Shown: one piece after another, positions 17,303 through 26,877 of the stretch
How the letters are laid out: each line of letters starts with the position of its first letter
Numbering within the stretch: the stretch's first letter is position 1
Assembly: GCA_023664305.1 (NCBI GenBank)
Contig: JAMPFT010000004.1
Coordinates: forward strand, 1-64,000
Length of the DNA: 64,000 bases
Reading direction: 5' to 3'
Source: a bacterium
Lineage (GTDB): Bacteria; Bacillota; Clostridia; Lachnospirales; Lachnospiraceae
Made by a program: the position numbers and the translations under genes
The notes under the pieces: model-generated
What the model was told of the DNA's origin: nothing
Database searches by the model: none
What the model saw: only the letters and a program-made list of their open reading frames with translations

Positions 17303-19351
17303 ATGAAAAAGGTATCAAAAAAGCTTTTATTATCCTTGGCAGTAATCCTTCTGGCCGCGGCCCTGTGGACGCCGCTGGAAGCGTATGCAGACGCCCCCTA
17401 CAAGACGTACACGGTTGACGGATACGGTTATGTGACGGAGACGCAGACGGCGTATCTTCCCTATCTGACGATTACGAAGGTCGGAGAAGAGGCGTTGAAC
17501 GGGCCGACGGACTTCACTCTTCTGGACGACGGCACGATGTACATCTTAGACAGCGGCAACTGCAGAGTGGTGGTTTCCGATCTGGAGGGCAATCTGATTG
17601 ATGTGTTCGGAGAGGGGACGCTGGTGAATCCGAAAGGAATCTATGTGACCCCGGAGCATATCTGTTATGTGGCGGACAGAGACGCCAGAAGCGTTTTCGT
17701 CTTTGACGAAGACGGCAAGCTGATACAGACCTACGGGAAGCCCGAGCATGCCCTGTACGGCAGCACACAGGATTTCCTGCCGATCAAGATTGTGGTAAAT
17801 TCCTCGGGAACCATGTATGTGATCTGCGAATCCAATACAAACGGTATCGTGCAGATCAGCCCGGTGGAGGGCGGCACCTTCCTGGGGTATTTCGGCACGA
17901 ACGCCACCAGCGCAAACCTTTGGACCATCGTCTGGAGGGCGCTGCAGACGGACGCTCAGAGGGCAAAGTCCCAGAGCAACCTTCCCTCCACGCCCACGAA
18001 CCTCTCCATCGATGAGAAGGGTCTGATCTATACGGTGACGGCGGGAGAAAAAGACGATACGCTGAAGCGCCTGAACATTGCGGGCACGAATATGATCGAG
18101 CCGGAGCGTTACGACGATACGCCGGCGGCGGTGGCTCCCGGTAACCACGACAACGTGTTCGTGGCATCGACACAGGGGTACATATACGAGTACAACAACG
18201 AAGGCGAGATGCTCTTTGTATTCGGCGGCGCCGACGACGGACAGCAGAGAATCGGCCTTTCCACGAAAGTGGAGGCGATCCAGATCGGAACCGACGACAA
18301 GATCTATGTGCTGGATTCCGAGAAGGCGCAGATTCAGGTTTATGAGCCTACAGAGTTTACCAGCCTGCTGCACGAGGCGCTGTATCTGTTCTCCAAGGGC
18401 CGTTACACGGCCAGCAAGGAGCCGCTGTCCCAGGTGCTGGAGATGAACAACCTGTTTGCTTACGCCAACATGGCTATGGGCATGGCGCTGGTGCAGGAGG
18501 AAAATTACGAGGAGGCTTTAAGCTACTCCAAGCTGGCAAAGGATTTTGACGGTTATTCGGACGCTTTCTGGGAGATCAGAAACGAATGGCTGAAGGATTA
18601 TCTGGTTCCGGTCGTCCTGATCATCGTGGCGTTTTTCGTGATCAAGAAGATCCTGCAGGTACTCGACAAAAAGAAGGGGATTCTGGCGGGTCCCAGAAGG
18701 GCGTTGGAAAAATTCAAGGACCGGAAGCTTGTCAGGGAAATCAATTACATGTTTTATTTTATGAGACATCCCATCGACGGCTGCTACGGTATTAAGAGAG
18801 AGGGAAGAGTCTCCCTGCTGAGCACGAACATCCTTCTGGTGGTGGGAGTTCTGTTCTTCATCATTAACAAATATTTCTGCGGATTCCTGTTGAAGACGGT
18901 GCGGGAAGGAAGCTACGACATCGTGTCGGACATCGGCCTGATCGTGATCGCCCTTGTGCTGATAACGGGCTGTAACTACCTGATCTGTACGATCAACGAA
19001 GGGGAAGGAAAGCTGAAGCATATCTACTGCTCCTTTGTATATAGCTTCGCACCTTACCTGGCGATTATGCCGCTGGTATTTGTGCTCTCCCATGTGGTGA
19101 CCTACAACGAGGTATTCTTCATACAGTTTGCGACGGTGTTTATGTATGTGTGGATCCTGATCCTGGTGTTTATTTCCATCATGGAGATCAACAGCTACAA
19201 TGTGAAGGAAACCATAAAGATCATCGGGCTGACGTTGTTTACGATTCTGATAGCCGTCCTGCTGGCATTTATCATCTATGTGCTGTGGTCGCAGGTATTT
19301 GAATTTATTCAGGCTATCATCGGAGAGGTGGTGTATAGGATTGGCAGCTAA
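17303..19351 (+). CDS. Secreted NHL-propeller/TPR protein with a Yip1-like membrane domain
   Basis: The 682-residue protein has a signal peptide (about 1-30). NHL-type beta-propeller repeats span about 45-350 (GPTDFTLLDDGTMYILDSGNCRV, then NPKGIYVTPEHICYVADRDARSVFVFDEDGKL). A TPR-like helical pair follows (LHEALYLFSKGRYTASKEPL and MALVQEENYEEALSYSKLA). The C-terminal half from about 435 has six or so membrane segments of the Yip1 type, after a basic cytoplasmic stretch. The propeller and TPR would face outward. ATG 17303 is preferred over the adjacent TTG. Its place between two permease pairs suggests an organising or sensing role for the importers or secreted enzymes, which is inference. Confidence 0.8.
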   Translation: MKKVSKKLLLSLAVILLAAALWTPLEAYADAPYKTYTVDGYGYVTETQTAYLPYLTITKVGEEALNGPTDFTLLDDGTMYILDSGNCRVVVSDLEGNLIDVFGEGTLVNPKGIYVTPEHICYVADRDARSVFVFDEDGKLIQTYGKPEHALYGSTQDFLPIKIVVNSSGTMYVICESNTNGIVQISPVEGGTFLGYFGTNATSANLWTIVWRALQTDAQRAKSQSNLPSTPTNLSIDEKGLIYTVTAGEKDDTLKRLNIAGTNMIEPERYDDTPAAVAPGNHDNVFVASTQGYIYEYNNEGEMLFVFGGADDGQQRIGLSTKVEAIQIGTDDKIYVLDSEKAQIQVYEPTEFTSLLHEALYLFSKGRYTASKEPLSQVLEMNNLFAYANMAMGMALVQEENYEEALSYSKLAKDFDGYSDAFWEIRNEWLKDYLVPVVLIIVAFFVIKKILQVLDKKKGILAGPRRALEKFKDRKLVREINYMFYFMRHPIDGCYGIKREGRVSLLSTNILLVVGVLFFIINKYFCGFLLKTVREGSYDIVSDIGLIVIALVLITGCNYLICTINEGEGKLKHIYCSFVYSFAPYLAIMPLVFVLSHVVTYNEVFFIQFATVFMYVWILILVFISIMEINSYNVKETIKIIGLTLFTILIAVLLAFIIYVLWSQVFEFIQAIIGEVVYRIGS

Positions 19352-21545
19352 GTTTGAACGGAAGTTAAAAAAGGTAACGGCTTTCCTGCTGACGGCGGTC
19401 TGTCTGATCGCATCGGGATTCTTCCTTCCGCAGACGGCGGCAAGGGTATCCGCGGCGGAGCAGATTAACGGCCATAGCCTCATAGCGGAAAATGACAGCT
19501 ATGCGCTGTACATGAACGAAGAGTATCTGTCGATCATTGTACAGGACAAGGCGACAGGAGCTTACATGGAGTCGGCGATCAGTTACGACGACGGCAAGAA
19601 TAACGCCACATGGTCCGCGGCTATGCGCTCCGCGCTGGTGCTGACCATGATCCACGGCACCACCGATACCCAGCAGGCGGATCTGATCAACGACGATGTG
19701 ACAAAGGACGTCTCCTACACATCCGACGGATTTTCCGCAAAGGTGTATTGGAACAGCTACAAATTCGGAATGACCCTTAACGTTACGCTCACGGAGGACG
19801 GTGTGGTGGCAGAGATACCCGACGAATCCATCGTGGAGGACGGCGAGGATTACTTTATCGGCACCATCGCGGTATACCCTTATCTGGGCCACTCCTACCT
19901 GGATGACAAGGAAGGATATATGTTCATCCCGGACGGAAACGGGGCGCTGATCTACTTAAACGATAAGGAAGGGCGGTTCCAGAGCGGATTCACGGGAATG
20001 ATCTACGGAAGCGATCCGGGCTTTTCGAGGCCGAGTACCTCCAACCTTCTCTGGCAGGAGTACCTGATCGTCAACAGCTCCAACAAGATTATGGCGCCGG
20101 TGTTCGGCATGGCCCATACGGAAGAGGGAATCGCTTATCTGGCGGTGGTCGAGAAGGGCGCGGAGCGCGCCAACATTATGGCGAACCCCAACGGCGTCAA
20201 TGTGGATTACAACAGAATCTACGCGCGGTTTACGGAGAGGGTGGTTTATACACAGTACACAAGCAACAACTCCTCCTCGGCTTATCAGACGGCGGAGACG
20301 GGAAGAAGCCATTCGGATCTGCAGGTTCACTGGATTTTCCTGCGGAATGAAAACGCAAACTACTGCGGCATGGCAAACGCCTACAGAAATTATCTGATGG
20401 AGCGTGGAGACTTAAACAAGGCGGAGGATCTCTCCTACAAGACAAGAGTAGACTTCCTGGGCACGGACAGAGAGTCCTGGGTCGTGGGAACCAGCGCCGT
20501 GGTCATGACGACGGTGGAGGATATCAGAGAGATTTACAGCGACCTGAAGGAAGAGGGATTGACGGATCTTTTCACCGTCTACAAGGGATGGCAGAAGGGC
20601 GGCCTGTACAATCTGCCCATAACCTCCTACAAGGCGGACTCCAAGATCGGCGGCACAGGGGAGCTGACGAGCCTGATTCAGGACGCCGAGGAGCAGGGGA
20701 TCGAGTTTTATCTTTACAACGACGCCCTGCGGCTGAACCCGGACGAAAGCGGTTCCGTATTCAACGTGGTGAAGCAGGTGAACAAGAGAAGGTATTCGGA
20801 ATCCACCTACAAGGAGGTATACGAATCGCTTCTTTACCTGATCCCTTCGAGAAGCAGTACCCTTTTGAACCAGTTTGTGAAGAGCTATACAAAGAAAGAC
20901 GTCAACCGTCTGGCGCTGGCCGGGATCAGCAATACGCTGTTCTCCCACTATTACGACAGCGTATTCTACAGCAGACATGAGACTGCACAGGAATACGACG
21001 GTATTTTGAGCCAGATATCGCAGCAGACAGACCTGGTATTGGAACAGCCCTTTGCTTACCTCTGGAAGTATACGGACACCTTTTTGGATATGCCACTGTA
21101 CACCTCGAATTACATGTATGAGGATGAGAGCGTACCGTTTATGTCGATCGTGCTGAAGGGTGTGATGCCCGTCTATTCCGAATATGTGAACTTTGAGGCG
21201 AACAAGCAGGAATTTTTCCTGAAGATGGTGGAGACGGGAACCTATCCCTCCTTCTATATCACAAAGGAGAGCTCGTCGGCGCTGGTGAATACAAACTCAA
21301 GCGACGTATACAGCTCGCAGTATGAAGTGTATCGGAGCACCATGGCAGACTACGCGGAGCAGCTCTCGCAGATCAATCAGAAGGTTGAGGGCGCTTACAT
21401 TTCGGGACATGAGATCAGAGGCAACGGAATCACGGTGGTAACCTATGACAACGGTGTAAAAATCTATCTGAACTACAGCAGCGCTGCAGCAGAGGCGGAT
21501 GGCTACACGATCGAAGGAATGTCCGTAAAGGTGGTAGATGAATGA
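19341..21545 (+). CDS. DUF5696 protein, probable exported glycosidase-like enzyme
   Basis: A protein of about 734 residues with a basic N-terminus and signal peptide (cleavage near VSAAE, residue 40). An N-terminal beta-sandwich region (YALYMNEEYLSIIVQDKATG ... FIPDGNGALIYL) precedes a region that looks like a TIM barrel (DFLGTDRESW, TVEDIREIYSDLKEEGLTD, LIQDAEEQGIEFYLYNDALR). This recalls GH families such as GH31 or GH101, but no catalytic pair is assigned for DUF5696. The only plausible start is TTG at 19341, overlapping the preceding gene by 11 nt, with GAGAGGTGG upstream. Its stop overlaps the next start as ATGA. It is tightly coupled in the transport operon. Confidence 0.75.
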   Translation: MAAKFERKLKKVTAFLLTAVCLIASGFFLPQTAARVSAAEQINGHSLIAENDSYALYMNEEYLSIIVQDKATGAYMESAISYDDGKNNATWSAAMRSALVLTMIHGTTDTQQADLINDDVTKDVSYTSDGFSAKVYWNSYKFGMTLNVTLTEDGVVAEIPDESIVEDGEDYFIGTIAVYPYLGHSYLDDKEGYMFIPDGNGALIYLNDKEGRFQSGFTGMIYGSDPGFSRPSTSNLLWQEYLIVNSSNKIMAPVFGMAHTEEGIAYLAVVEKGAERANIMANPNGVNVDYNRIYARFTERVVYTQYTSNNSSSAYQTAETGRSHSDLQVHWIFLRNENANYCGMANAYRNYLMERGDLNKAEDLSYKTRVDFLGTDRESWVVGTSAVVMTTVEDIREIYSDLKEEGLTDLFTVYKGWQKGGLYNLPITSYKADSKIGGTGELTSLIQDAEEQGIEFYLYNDALRLNPDESGSVFNVVKQVNKRRYSESTYKEVYESLLYLIPSRSSTLLNQFVKSYTKKDVNRLALAGISNTLFSHYYDSVFYSRHETAQEYDGILSQISQQTDLVLEQPFAYLWKYTDTFLDMPLYTSNYMYEDESVPFMSIVLKGVMPVYSEYVNFEANKQEFFLKMVETGTYPSFYITKESSSALVNTNSSDVYSSQYEVYRSTMADYAEQLSQINQKVEGAYISGHEIRGNGITVVTYDNGVKIYLNYSSAAAEADGYTIEGMSVKVVDE

Positions 21546-22594
21546 GCAAAGAAAAGAAAGTAAAAGATCCCAGGAGTAAGCTTGGGAAACTGGAAAAACG
21601 AGAGGCGAGAGTGGGTTATTTCTTCGTCGCGCCATGGCTGATCGGCGTGGTTCTGTTCCTGTTATACCCTCTTTGCCAGTCCTTTTATTACATGTGGTTC
21701 AACATCAGGATCACGCCGCTGCAGACAGTGTACACCTACGTCGGCACCGGTAACTTTACGCAGATCTGGCTGGAAAATCCGGAGTTCCCCCAGCAGATCG
21801 TGACCTATCTGTGGCAGACCGTCGTGGAAGTACCGATTATCGTCGTGTTTGCCCTGATGATTGCCATTATGCTGAACGGTAAGATCAAGTGCAGAGGACT
21901 TTTCCGTCTGATCTTCTTCCTGCCGGTCATCATTGTCAGCGGACCGGTTATGAACATGCTGGTCACCGAGGGGGCGGCAGCCATACCTGCCATGAATACG
22001 GATTCCATCATGGCGGCCTTTGACACGTTCCTGCCCACCTCTCTGGCAGAGTCCATCACGGAGATTTTCTCCGACATGATCATGATCCTCTGGTACTCCG
22101 GAGTTCAGATTCTGATCTTTTTGTCGGCGCTGCAGAAGATCGACAGCGCCATGTACGAGGCGGCCGCCATGGACGGCGCTTCCGGCTGGGAGAGCTTCTG
22201 GAAGATCACCCTGCCTACGATCAAGCCTTATATTTTGCTGAATGCGGTCTATTCCGTTATCTTCTTATCCAGCAACGAGCAGAACGAGCTGATCACCATG
22301 ATTCAGAGCGCCATGTTCTCGGGTACGAAGGAGAAGGGCTACGGATATGCGGCGGCCATGGCCTGGATGTACGCTTTGATCGTCACAGCCATCGTGCTTT
22401 TGTTCTTCCTGCTGTTGGGATCCAAGAAGGATATGTATGACAGACAGGTAAAGCGCAGACAGCGGGCGATGAAGAAGGAAGCGAGACTTGTGAAGAAGAT
22501 CGAAAGGAGGGGACAGAGAAATGCAAAGAAGATCGAACGCGCAAGGCAAAAGCGCAGCTACAAGACCTACAGCGGCGAAAGCGACTATAAGTAA
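21542..22594 (+). CDS. Sugar ABC transporter permease (second importer, MalF-type)
   Basis: A 350-residue permease with six helices and the EAA loop EAAAMDGASGWESFWKITLP. The start overlaps the previous stop (ATGA at 21542-21545), with AAAGGTGG upstream. It carries an unusual C-terminal cytoplasmic tail of about 55 residues made mostly of Lys and Arg (QVKRRQRAMKKEARLVKK onward), encoded by the DNA that also contains the start of the next gene. This tail is longer than usual for the family. Confidence 0.92.
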   Translation: MSKEKKVKDPRSKLGKLEKREARVGYFFVAPWLIGVVLFLLYPLCQSFYYMWFNIRITPLQTVYTYVGTGNFTQIWLENPEFPQQIVTYLWQTVVEVPIIVVFALMIAIMLNGKIKCRGLFRLIFFLPVIIVSGPVMNMLVTEGAAAIPAMNTDSIMAAFDTFLPTSLAESITEIFSDMIMILWYSGVQILIFLSALQKIDSAMYEAAAMDGASGWESFWKITLPTIKPYILLNAVYSVIFLSSNEQNELITMIQSAMFSGTKEKGYGYAAAMAWMYALIVTAIVLLFFLLLGSKKDMYDRQVKRRQRAMKKEARLVKKIERRGQRNAKKIERARQKRSYKTYSGESDYK

Positions 22595-23528
22595 AATGTT
22601 TACCAGAGAAAAAATGCGCCGGTTTGTATTCGGCACCCGTGAGAAAGAGGGCGCCGGGAAACAGATTGTCGTGTACGGTCTGTTAATCTGTATCGGATTT
22701 GTGTATCTTTATCCGATCTTCAGCATGATCAGCACCAGCCTGATGAATCAGGACGATTTGCTGGATTCCTCCGTGAACTGGCTGCCGGGCACCCTGTACA
22801 TCCAGAATTATCTGGACGCGGCCAAGAGCATGAACTTCTGGCTGTCTCTGCTGAAGGGAATTGTGATCGCGGGGATACCGACCCTGTTAAACATTCTGAT
22901 CTGTATGGTAGTAGGCTACGGCTTCGCGACTTACGCCTTCAAGGGCAAGACGATCATGATGGGACTTTTGATTTTCGCCTACATCCTGCCCAGCCAGGTG
23001 ACTATGATCCCGACCTACAGTCTGTACAGTAAGATGGGTATCGTGGGAACGCTTTGGACCTTTATCCTGCCTGCTTTGTTCGGCAATGGTCTGAATGCCC
23101 CCATCTTTATCCTGATTTTCTACCAGTTCTTCCGACAGGTGCCGAAAGTATTGCTGGAGGCGGCCAAGATCGACGGAGCGGGATATTTCAAGACCTTTGT
23201 GAAGGTGGCGGTTCCTTCCGCCGGTCCCGCGATTCTGACGGTCGGCCTGTTCTCCTTCGTGTGGTACTGGAACGAGTCCTACCTGACGGAGATGTACGTC
23301 CAGGGGTTATCCAGCAAGAGTACCTGGGTGAATCTGGTGGTACAGCTGAAGAACTTTGATTCGAGCTTTGAGTCCATGCAGGCCACGGGCGACGCGGCGG
23401 TAAGCTTAAGCGAGCCTGTGCGTATGGCGGCGACGGCGATCAGTATCCTGCCGCTGATGCTGATGTATCTGATCCTGCAGAAGCAGTTCGTGGAGAGTAT
23501 CGACAGAGCGGGTATCACTGGCGAATAG
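22521..23528 (+). CDS. Carbohydrate ABC transporter permease (second importer, MalG-type)
   Basis: A permease with EAAKIDGAGYFKTFVKVAVP as the EAA loop and a MalG-type C-terminus (LILQKQFVESIDRAGITGE). The start at 22521 has a strong GGAGGGG site 9 nt upstream, making 335 residues and a 74-nt overlap with the preceding gene. The alternative ATG at 22596 sits 2 nt after that gene's stop but has no ribosome binding site. The overlapped segment therefore codes for two basic tails in different frames. It is followed by a structured spacer and the lipoprotein binding-protein gene. Confidence 0.9.
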   Translation: MQRRSNAQGKSAATRPTAAKATISKMFTREKMRRFVFGTREKEGAGKQIVVYGLLICIGFVYLYPIFSMISTSLMNQDDLLDSSVNWLPGTLYIQNYLDAAKSMNFWLSLLKGIVIAGIPTLLNILICMVVGYGFATYAFKGKTIMMGLLIFAYILPSQVTMIPTYSLYSKMGIVGTLWTFILPALFGNGLNAPIFILIFYQFFRQVPKVLLEAAKIDGAGYFKTFVKVAVPSAGPAILTVGLFSFVWYWNESYLTEMYVQGLSSKSTWVNLVVQLKNFDSSFESMQATGDAAVSLSEPVRMAATAISILPLMLMYLILQKQFVESIDRAGITGE

Positions 23529-23713
23529 TGTGAGAAGAAGTTCTAATCGCTCAACAGCCAGCTGTTTCGCGAAGAACTTCTACGGCGCAAGAGAGCGCCT
23601 ACTCACACAGAAGAATCCGCGGAGCGGATTCTTCCGGATTAGGTCTTGATTCGGCGGTGAGCCGGGTGGAGATAAATGCATGCATGGAGGCGCTACCCTT
23701 CAATGGCGCCTCC
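23528..23713 (+). promoter_or_regulatory. Structured intercistronic spacer with a three-way junction and hairpins
   Basis: GTGTGAG (23528-23534) pairs with CTCACAC (23602-23608) and encloses AGAAGTTCT (23536-23544) with AGAACTTCT (23573-23581), plus GGCGC/GCGCC (23584-23599). Next is an 11-bp hairpin with a GGA triloop (23610-23634). Last is GGAGGCGC/GCGCCTCC (23686-23713), ending about 10 nt before the binding-protein ribosome binding site. No T-run follows, so processing or attenuation fits better than termination. Confidence 0.6.
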
Positions 23714-23735
23714 GGAAAAAGAAGGAGGAAGGATG

Positions 23736-25256
23736 ATGAAAAAGAAGATTTTGGCTTTGCTGCTGTGTTCTGCAACGGTATTGGCCATGGCCGGCTGCGG
23801 CAATCAGGGAAACGGGCCCTCCGGCAAGGTGGACGAGAACGGCGTTACCACCGACGACATTACGCTGACCTACTGGCACCTCGAGGATGAGACCACCATG
23901 AACCTGTTGGCGGAAGCATTTATGAAGAAATACCCCAACATTACGGTGGAGACCAGACAGATCAGCGACATGAGCACTGACCTTTCCGCTGCTGCTACGG
24001 CGCAGACTTTCCCGGATGTGTTCGCAGGAACGGATGTGGATACGGCTCTGGCAAACCAGTATTGGAGAGACATCACCGAGTACTGGGAGAACGATCCCGA
24101 GAATCAGAATCTGATGCCCACCATCAACGAGTACGGCATCGGCTGCTTCGACACCAGTGTAAGGTATGCGGCTCCCGTGTGGTGCCAGCCCAGCGCCATG
24201 TTCGTAGACAGGAACGTGGTAGAGACCCTGAACCTGACCATGCCCGACACGGACTGGACCTGGGATGAGATGATCGACTTCATCAAGAAGGCGACGCAGG
24301 GCAGCGGCGGCGACAAGTATTACGGACTGGGCTACTACAACCGTCTGGATTCCCTGTACGGCATCGCAGCGGTATCTCCCGATGTGCGCCGGATCAAGGG
24401 TGAGTTCGGATTCAACGGAACGGATTACGATCTGTCCTACTGGGCAATCGGCGAGCAGCAGTTTGCCGATCTGAAGCTGGCGGGCTACGTTGCGCCTCTT
24501 CAGGGAACCGCGGCTATGTACGACTGGTTGGGCGATCCCGACGCGTGGTTCGGCAATACGGGACATGCGGCGGTTGCCTCCGAGGGCTTCTGGACCTTCC
24601 AGAATATCTGGAACACCACTTCGGACGACGGCATTTCCTATCAGGAGAAAAACGGCGGCACGGACTGGATCCCTTATGTAACGCCCAACGTAGTTGACGA
24701 GAAAGAGCACAACACTATCGCCAGCATGTATTTGGGGGGGGTTTCTACCTCCTGTAAGTACCCTTACGAGGCGTATCTGCTCTTAAAGTTTATGGGCTGG
24801 GGCGTGGACGGCTGGAACGCGAGACTGGATATCTATGAGGACGAGACGATCGTCAATTCCTCAAACGTGCCTTTGAAGGCGGCTATGATGCCGGTTCCTC
24901 TGACCCTGGATCAGGGCGTCTGGGACAGATATAAGGCTCTGTTCCCGCAGGATGCGGATCACAAGCAGTATTGGGACGATTATTTTGACAGCATCACAAG
25001 GCCGGTTACCTTCGGCTGGCAGAGTATCGCGGGCTACTGGAATTTCTGCGATCAGTATTTCAACAAGATCGGTATCCATGACCTGGTAGACAACGGTTCG
25101 AAACAGGCGGCTGACTATGTGGAAGAGGCGACCAGACAGGCGAATTACCATCACGCAGAGGCGATGGTTTCCTACTTTGGGCCGAACGGCTACGGCATCC
25201 TTACGGATGAGGAGCTTGCTTCTTACCAGACGTATATTGACGCGTTTACGGAATAA
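23736..25256 (+). CDS. Lipoprotein extracellular solute-binding protein, family 1
   Basis: A 506-residue membrane-anchored sugar-binding protein. The signal sequence MKKKILALLLCSATVLAMAGC ends in a lipobox, with Cys as the modified residue. Typical family 1 motifs follow (DDITLTYWHLEDETTMNLLA, AATAQTFPDVFAGTD, DTDWTWDEMIDFIKKA). GGAGGAAGG precedes two adjacent ATGs at 23733 and 23736; the second has the better 7-nt spacing. It probably serves the second permease pair. An 8-G homopolymer at 24734-24741 lies inside the gene (in YLGGVSTS) and would truncate the protein if it changed length. Confidence 0.92.
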   Translation: MKKKILALLLCSATVLAMAGCGNQGNGPSGKVDENGVTTDDITLTYWHLEDETTMNLLAEAFMKKYPNITVETRQISDMSTDLSAAATAQTFPDVFAGTDVDTALANQYWRDITEYWENDPENQNLMPTINEYGIGCFDTSVRYAAPVWCQPSAMFVDRNVVETLNLTMPDTDWTWDEMIDFIKKATQGSGGDKYYGLGYYNRLDSLYGIAAVSPDVRRIKGEFGFNGTDYDLSYWAIGEQQFADLKLAGYVAPLQGTAAMYDWLGDPDAWFGNTGHAAVASEGFWTFQNIWNTTSDDGISYQEKNGGTDWIPYVTPNVVDEKEHNTIASMYLGGVSTSCKYPYEAYLLLKFMGWGVDGWNARLDIYEDETIVNSSNVPLKAAMMPVPLTLDQGVWDRYKALFPQDADHKQYWDDYFDSITRPVTFGWQSIAGYWNFCDQYFNKIGIHDLVDNGSKQAADYVEEATRQANYHHAEAMVSYFGPNGYGILTDEELASYQTYIDAFTE

Positions 25257-25314
25257 CAGTATGCGGCATGACAAAAACATGCCGCAGACATAAAAAAGGA
25301 GGATTTAGGACATA

Positions 25315-26877
25315 ATGAAAAAGAAATTACTGAGTATTCTGCTGTGCGGAGCGATGATCGGAACCATGCTGACCGCCTGCGGAAACAATGAGACACCCAA
25401 TGAGAGCGGAAGCAGCACCCCCAGCAGCGCGGAGTCTTCCGATCAGGGAGAGGTAACTCCCGTAGAGGTTACCCCGGAAGCGCTGCCCGCTGCTGCTTTT
25501 GCGCATTACACCTTTGACGGCGACGACGAGGGCTACACGGCGGTGACCCAGGCGACTAAGGCGGACGACAGCGCCAACGACGGCGCAAACTATGATCTGG
25601 TACCGGTGGAGGGCGCGTCCTTCTACTATGCGGACGGCGCGGTAGGCAAGGCCCTGTTCCTGGACGGCTCCTACGGCCTTGACCTGAATCTGCAGCCCAC
25701 CAACACGGACGTTTACACCGTATCCTTCTGGCTGAACGCAAAGTTCTTCTTCCAGTACGGGCCGACCCTGCAGATCGGCTATAACATCGGTAAAGCGGAC
25801 AACGCGGGCAACAATGTTACCTGGATGAATATTACGGAGTCCACCTGGGGCGCAGGCGACGCGCTGATCTTCCCCATGATCTGGAGCCGTAACGAAGCCA
25901 GCGACGCTCAGGACGGCACAGACTGCTGGCCTTGGATGTACGCGTGGGACGATTCCGTACACGGAAAACAGGAATGGATTATGATCACCGTGGTCAGCTC
26001 CGGCGAGAAGCAGGACGGCGCGACCGGTGCTACGACCGTGGGCGCGCAGTATTACCTGAACGGCCAGCTGATGTATGACTCCCAGGACAACTATACCAAC
26101 CACACCTACTGGGAGGAGTGGACATGGGACGCAACGCTTGCTCCCAATATCATGAAGCCCGGCGATTCCGAGTTTGAGGCTTATATCGGCGTCAACTATT
26201 GGGATCCCATGTATATCGGCTATGTGGACGATCTGTATGTGTATGACACCGCGCTGACCGCAGGTCAGGTATTGAGCCTGTATCAGATGGGCGATCCTTC
26301 CGTAGCGGTAGAATATCCCGATTCCGTATCGGAACCCGCTGAGCCCGAGGCGGTTGACCACAGCGACGTAGTGATCACCGGCACACAGGTAGGCGCGACA
26401 GACTGCTCCAGCGCTTTCTTCAAAGAATTTTCTGAGATAGTGGCAGTTCCCAGCGGTGAGTCCGTGACTGTGAACTTTAAGAACTACAGCAGTAGACTGA
26501 ATAACTGGAACAACTTTTCTGTAGTTTTACAAAATGTGGCAGAAGGACATACTGCAGATGAAACTTCAGACGTTCCTTACAATCCCGATTACAAGGAGTA
26601 TGCCGTGATGCGTGCGGACAACTGGGGTTGGGGCGTGGGCTATGATAACATTGCGACGGCTGCCTGCGACTGGAACTGGGATACCTTCACGAGCGATATC
26701 GACGGCGCGGACGTAGCGCTGACCATCACCAACAACGGCGACACCGCTGACGTAGTGGCGGTAGTGACGACCACTGCGGGAACCGTTTACAACCAGTCCT
26801 ACACCGGCATCGCAGTGGACGGCGACCTGTATTACTGCCTGACCGTTGACGGATCCTTCATCGACATCCAGCAATAG
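25315..26877 (+). CDS. LamG-domain lipoprotein
   Basis: A 520-residue lipoprotein with lipobox LTAC at about 20-23 and a Ser/Glu/Pro linker to about 60. A LamG/concanavalin-like jelly roll follows at about 65-335 (FAHYTFDGDD, GKALFLDGSYG, YTVSFWLNAKF, YIGYVDDLYVYDTALTAGQVLSLY). From about 365 there is a second beta-sandwich rich in Trp and Asn that probably binds polysaccharide. No catalytic residues are evident, so it is most likely a surface glycan-binding partner of the importer. Within 26410-26600 the base composition becomes visibly more AT-rich and codon choice shifts, hinting at a recombined domain. The gene is preceded by AAGGAGG. Confidence 0.85.
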   Translation: MKKKLLSILLCGAMIGTMLTACGNNETPNESGSSTPSSAESSDQGEVTPVEVTPEALPAAAFAHYTFDGDDEGYTAVTQATKADDSANDGANYDLVPVEGASFYYADGAVGKALFLDGSYGLDLNLQPTNTDVYTVSFWLNAKFFFQYGPTLQIGYNIGKADNAGNNVTWMNITESTWGAGDALIFPMIWSRNEASDAQDGTDCWPWMYAWDDSVHGKQEWIMITVVSSGEKQDGATGATTVGAQYYLNGQLMYDSQDNYTNHTYWEEWTWDATLAPNIMKPGDSEFEAYIGVNYWDPMYIGYVDDLYVYDTALTAGQVLSLYQMGDPSVAVEYPDSVSEPAEPEAVDHSDVVITGTQVGATDCSSAFFKEFSEIVAVPSGESVTVNFKNYSSRLNNWNNFSVVLQNVAEGHTADETSDVPYNPDYKEYAVMRADNWGWGVGYDNIATAACDWNWDTFTSDIDGADVALTITNNGDTADVVAVVTTTAGTVYNQSYTGIAVDGDLYYCLTVDGSFIDIQQ

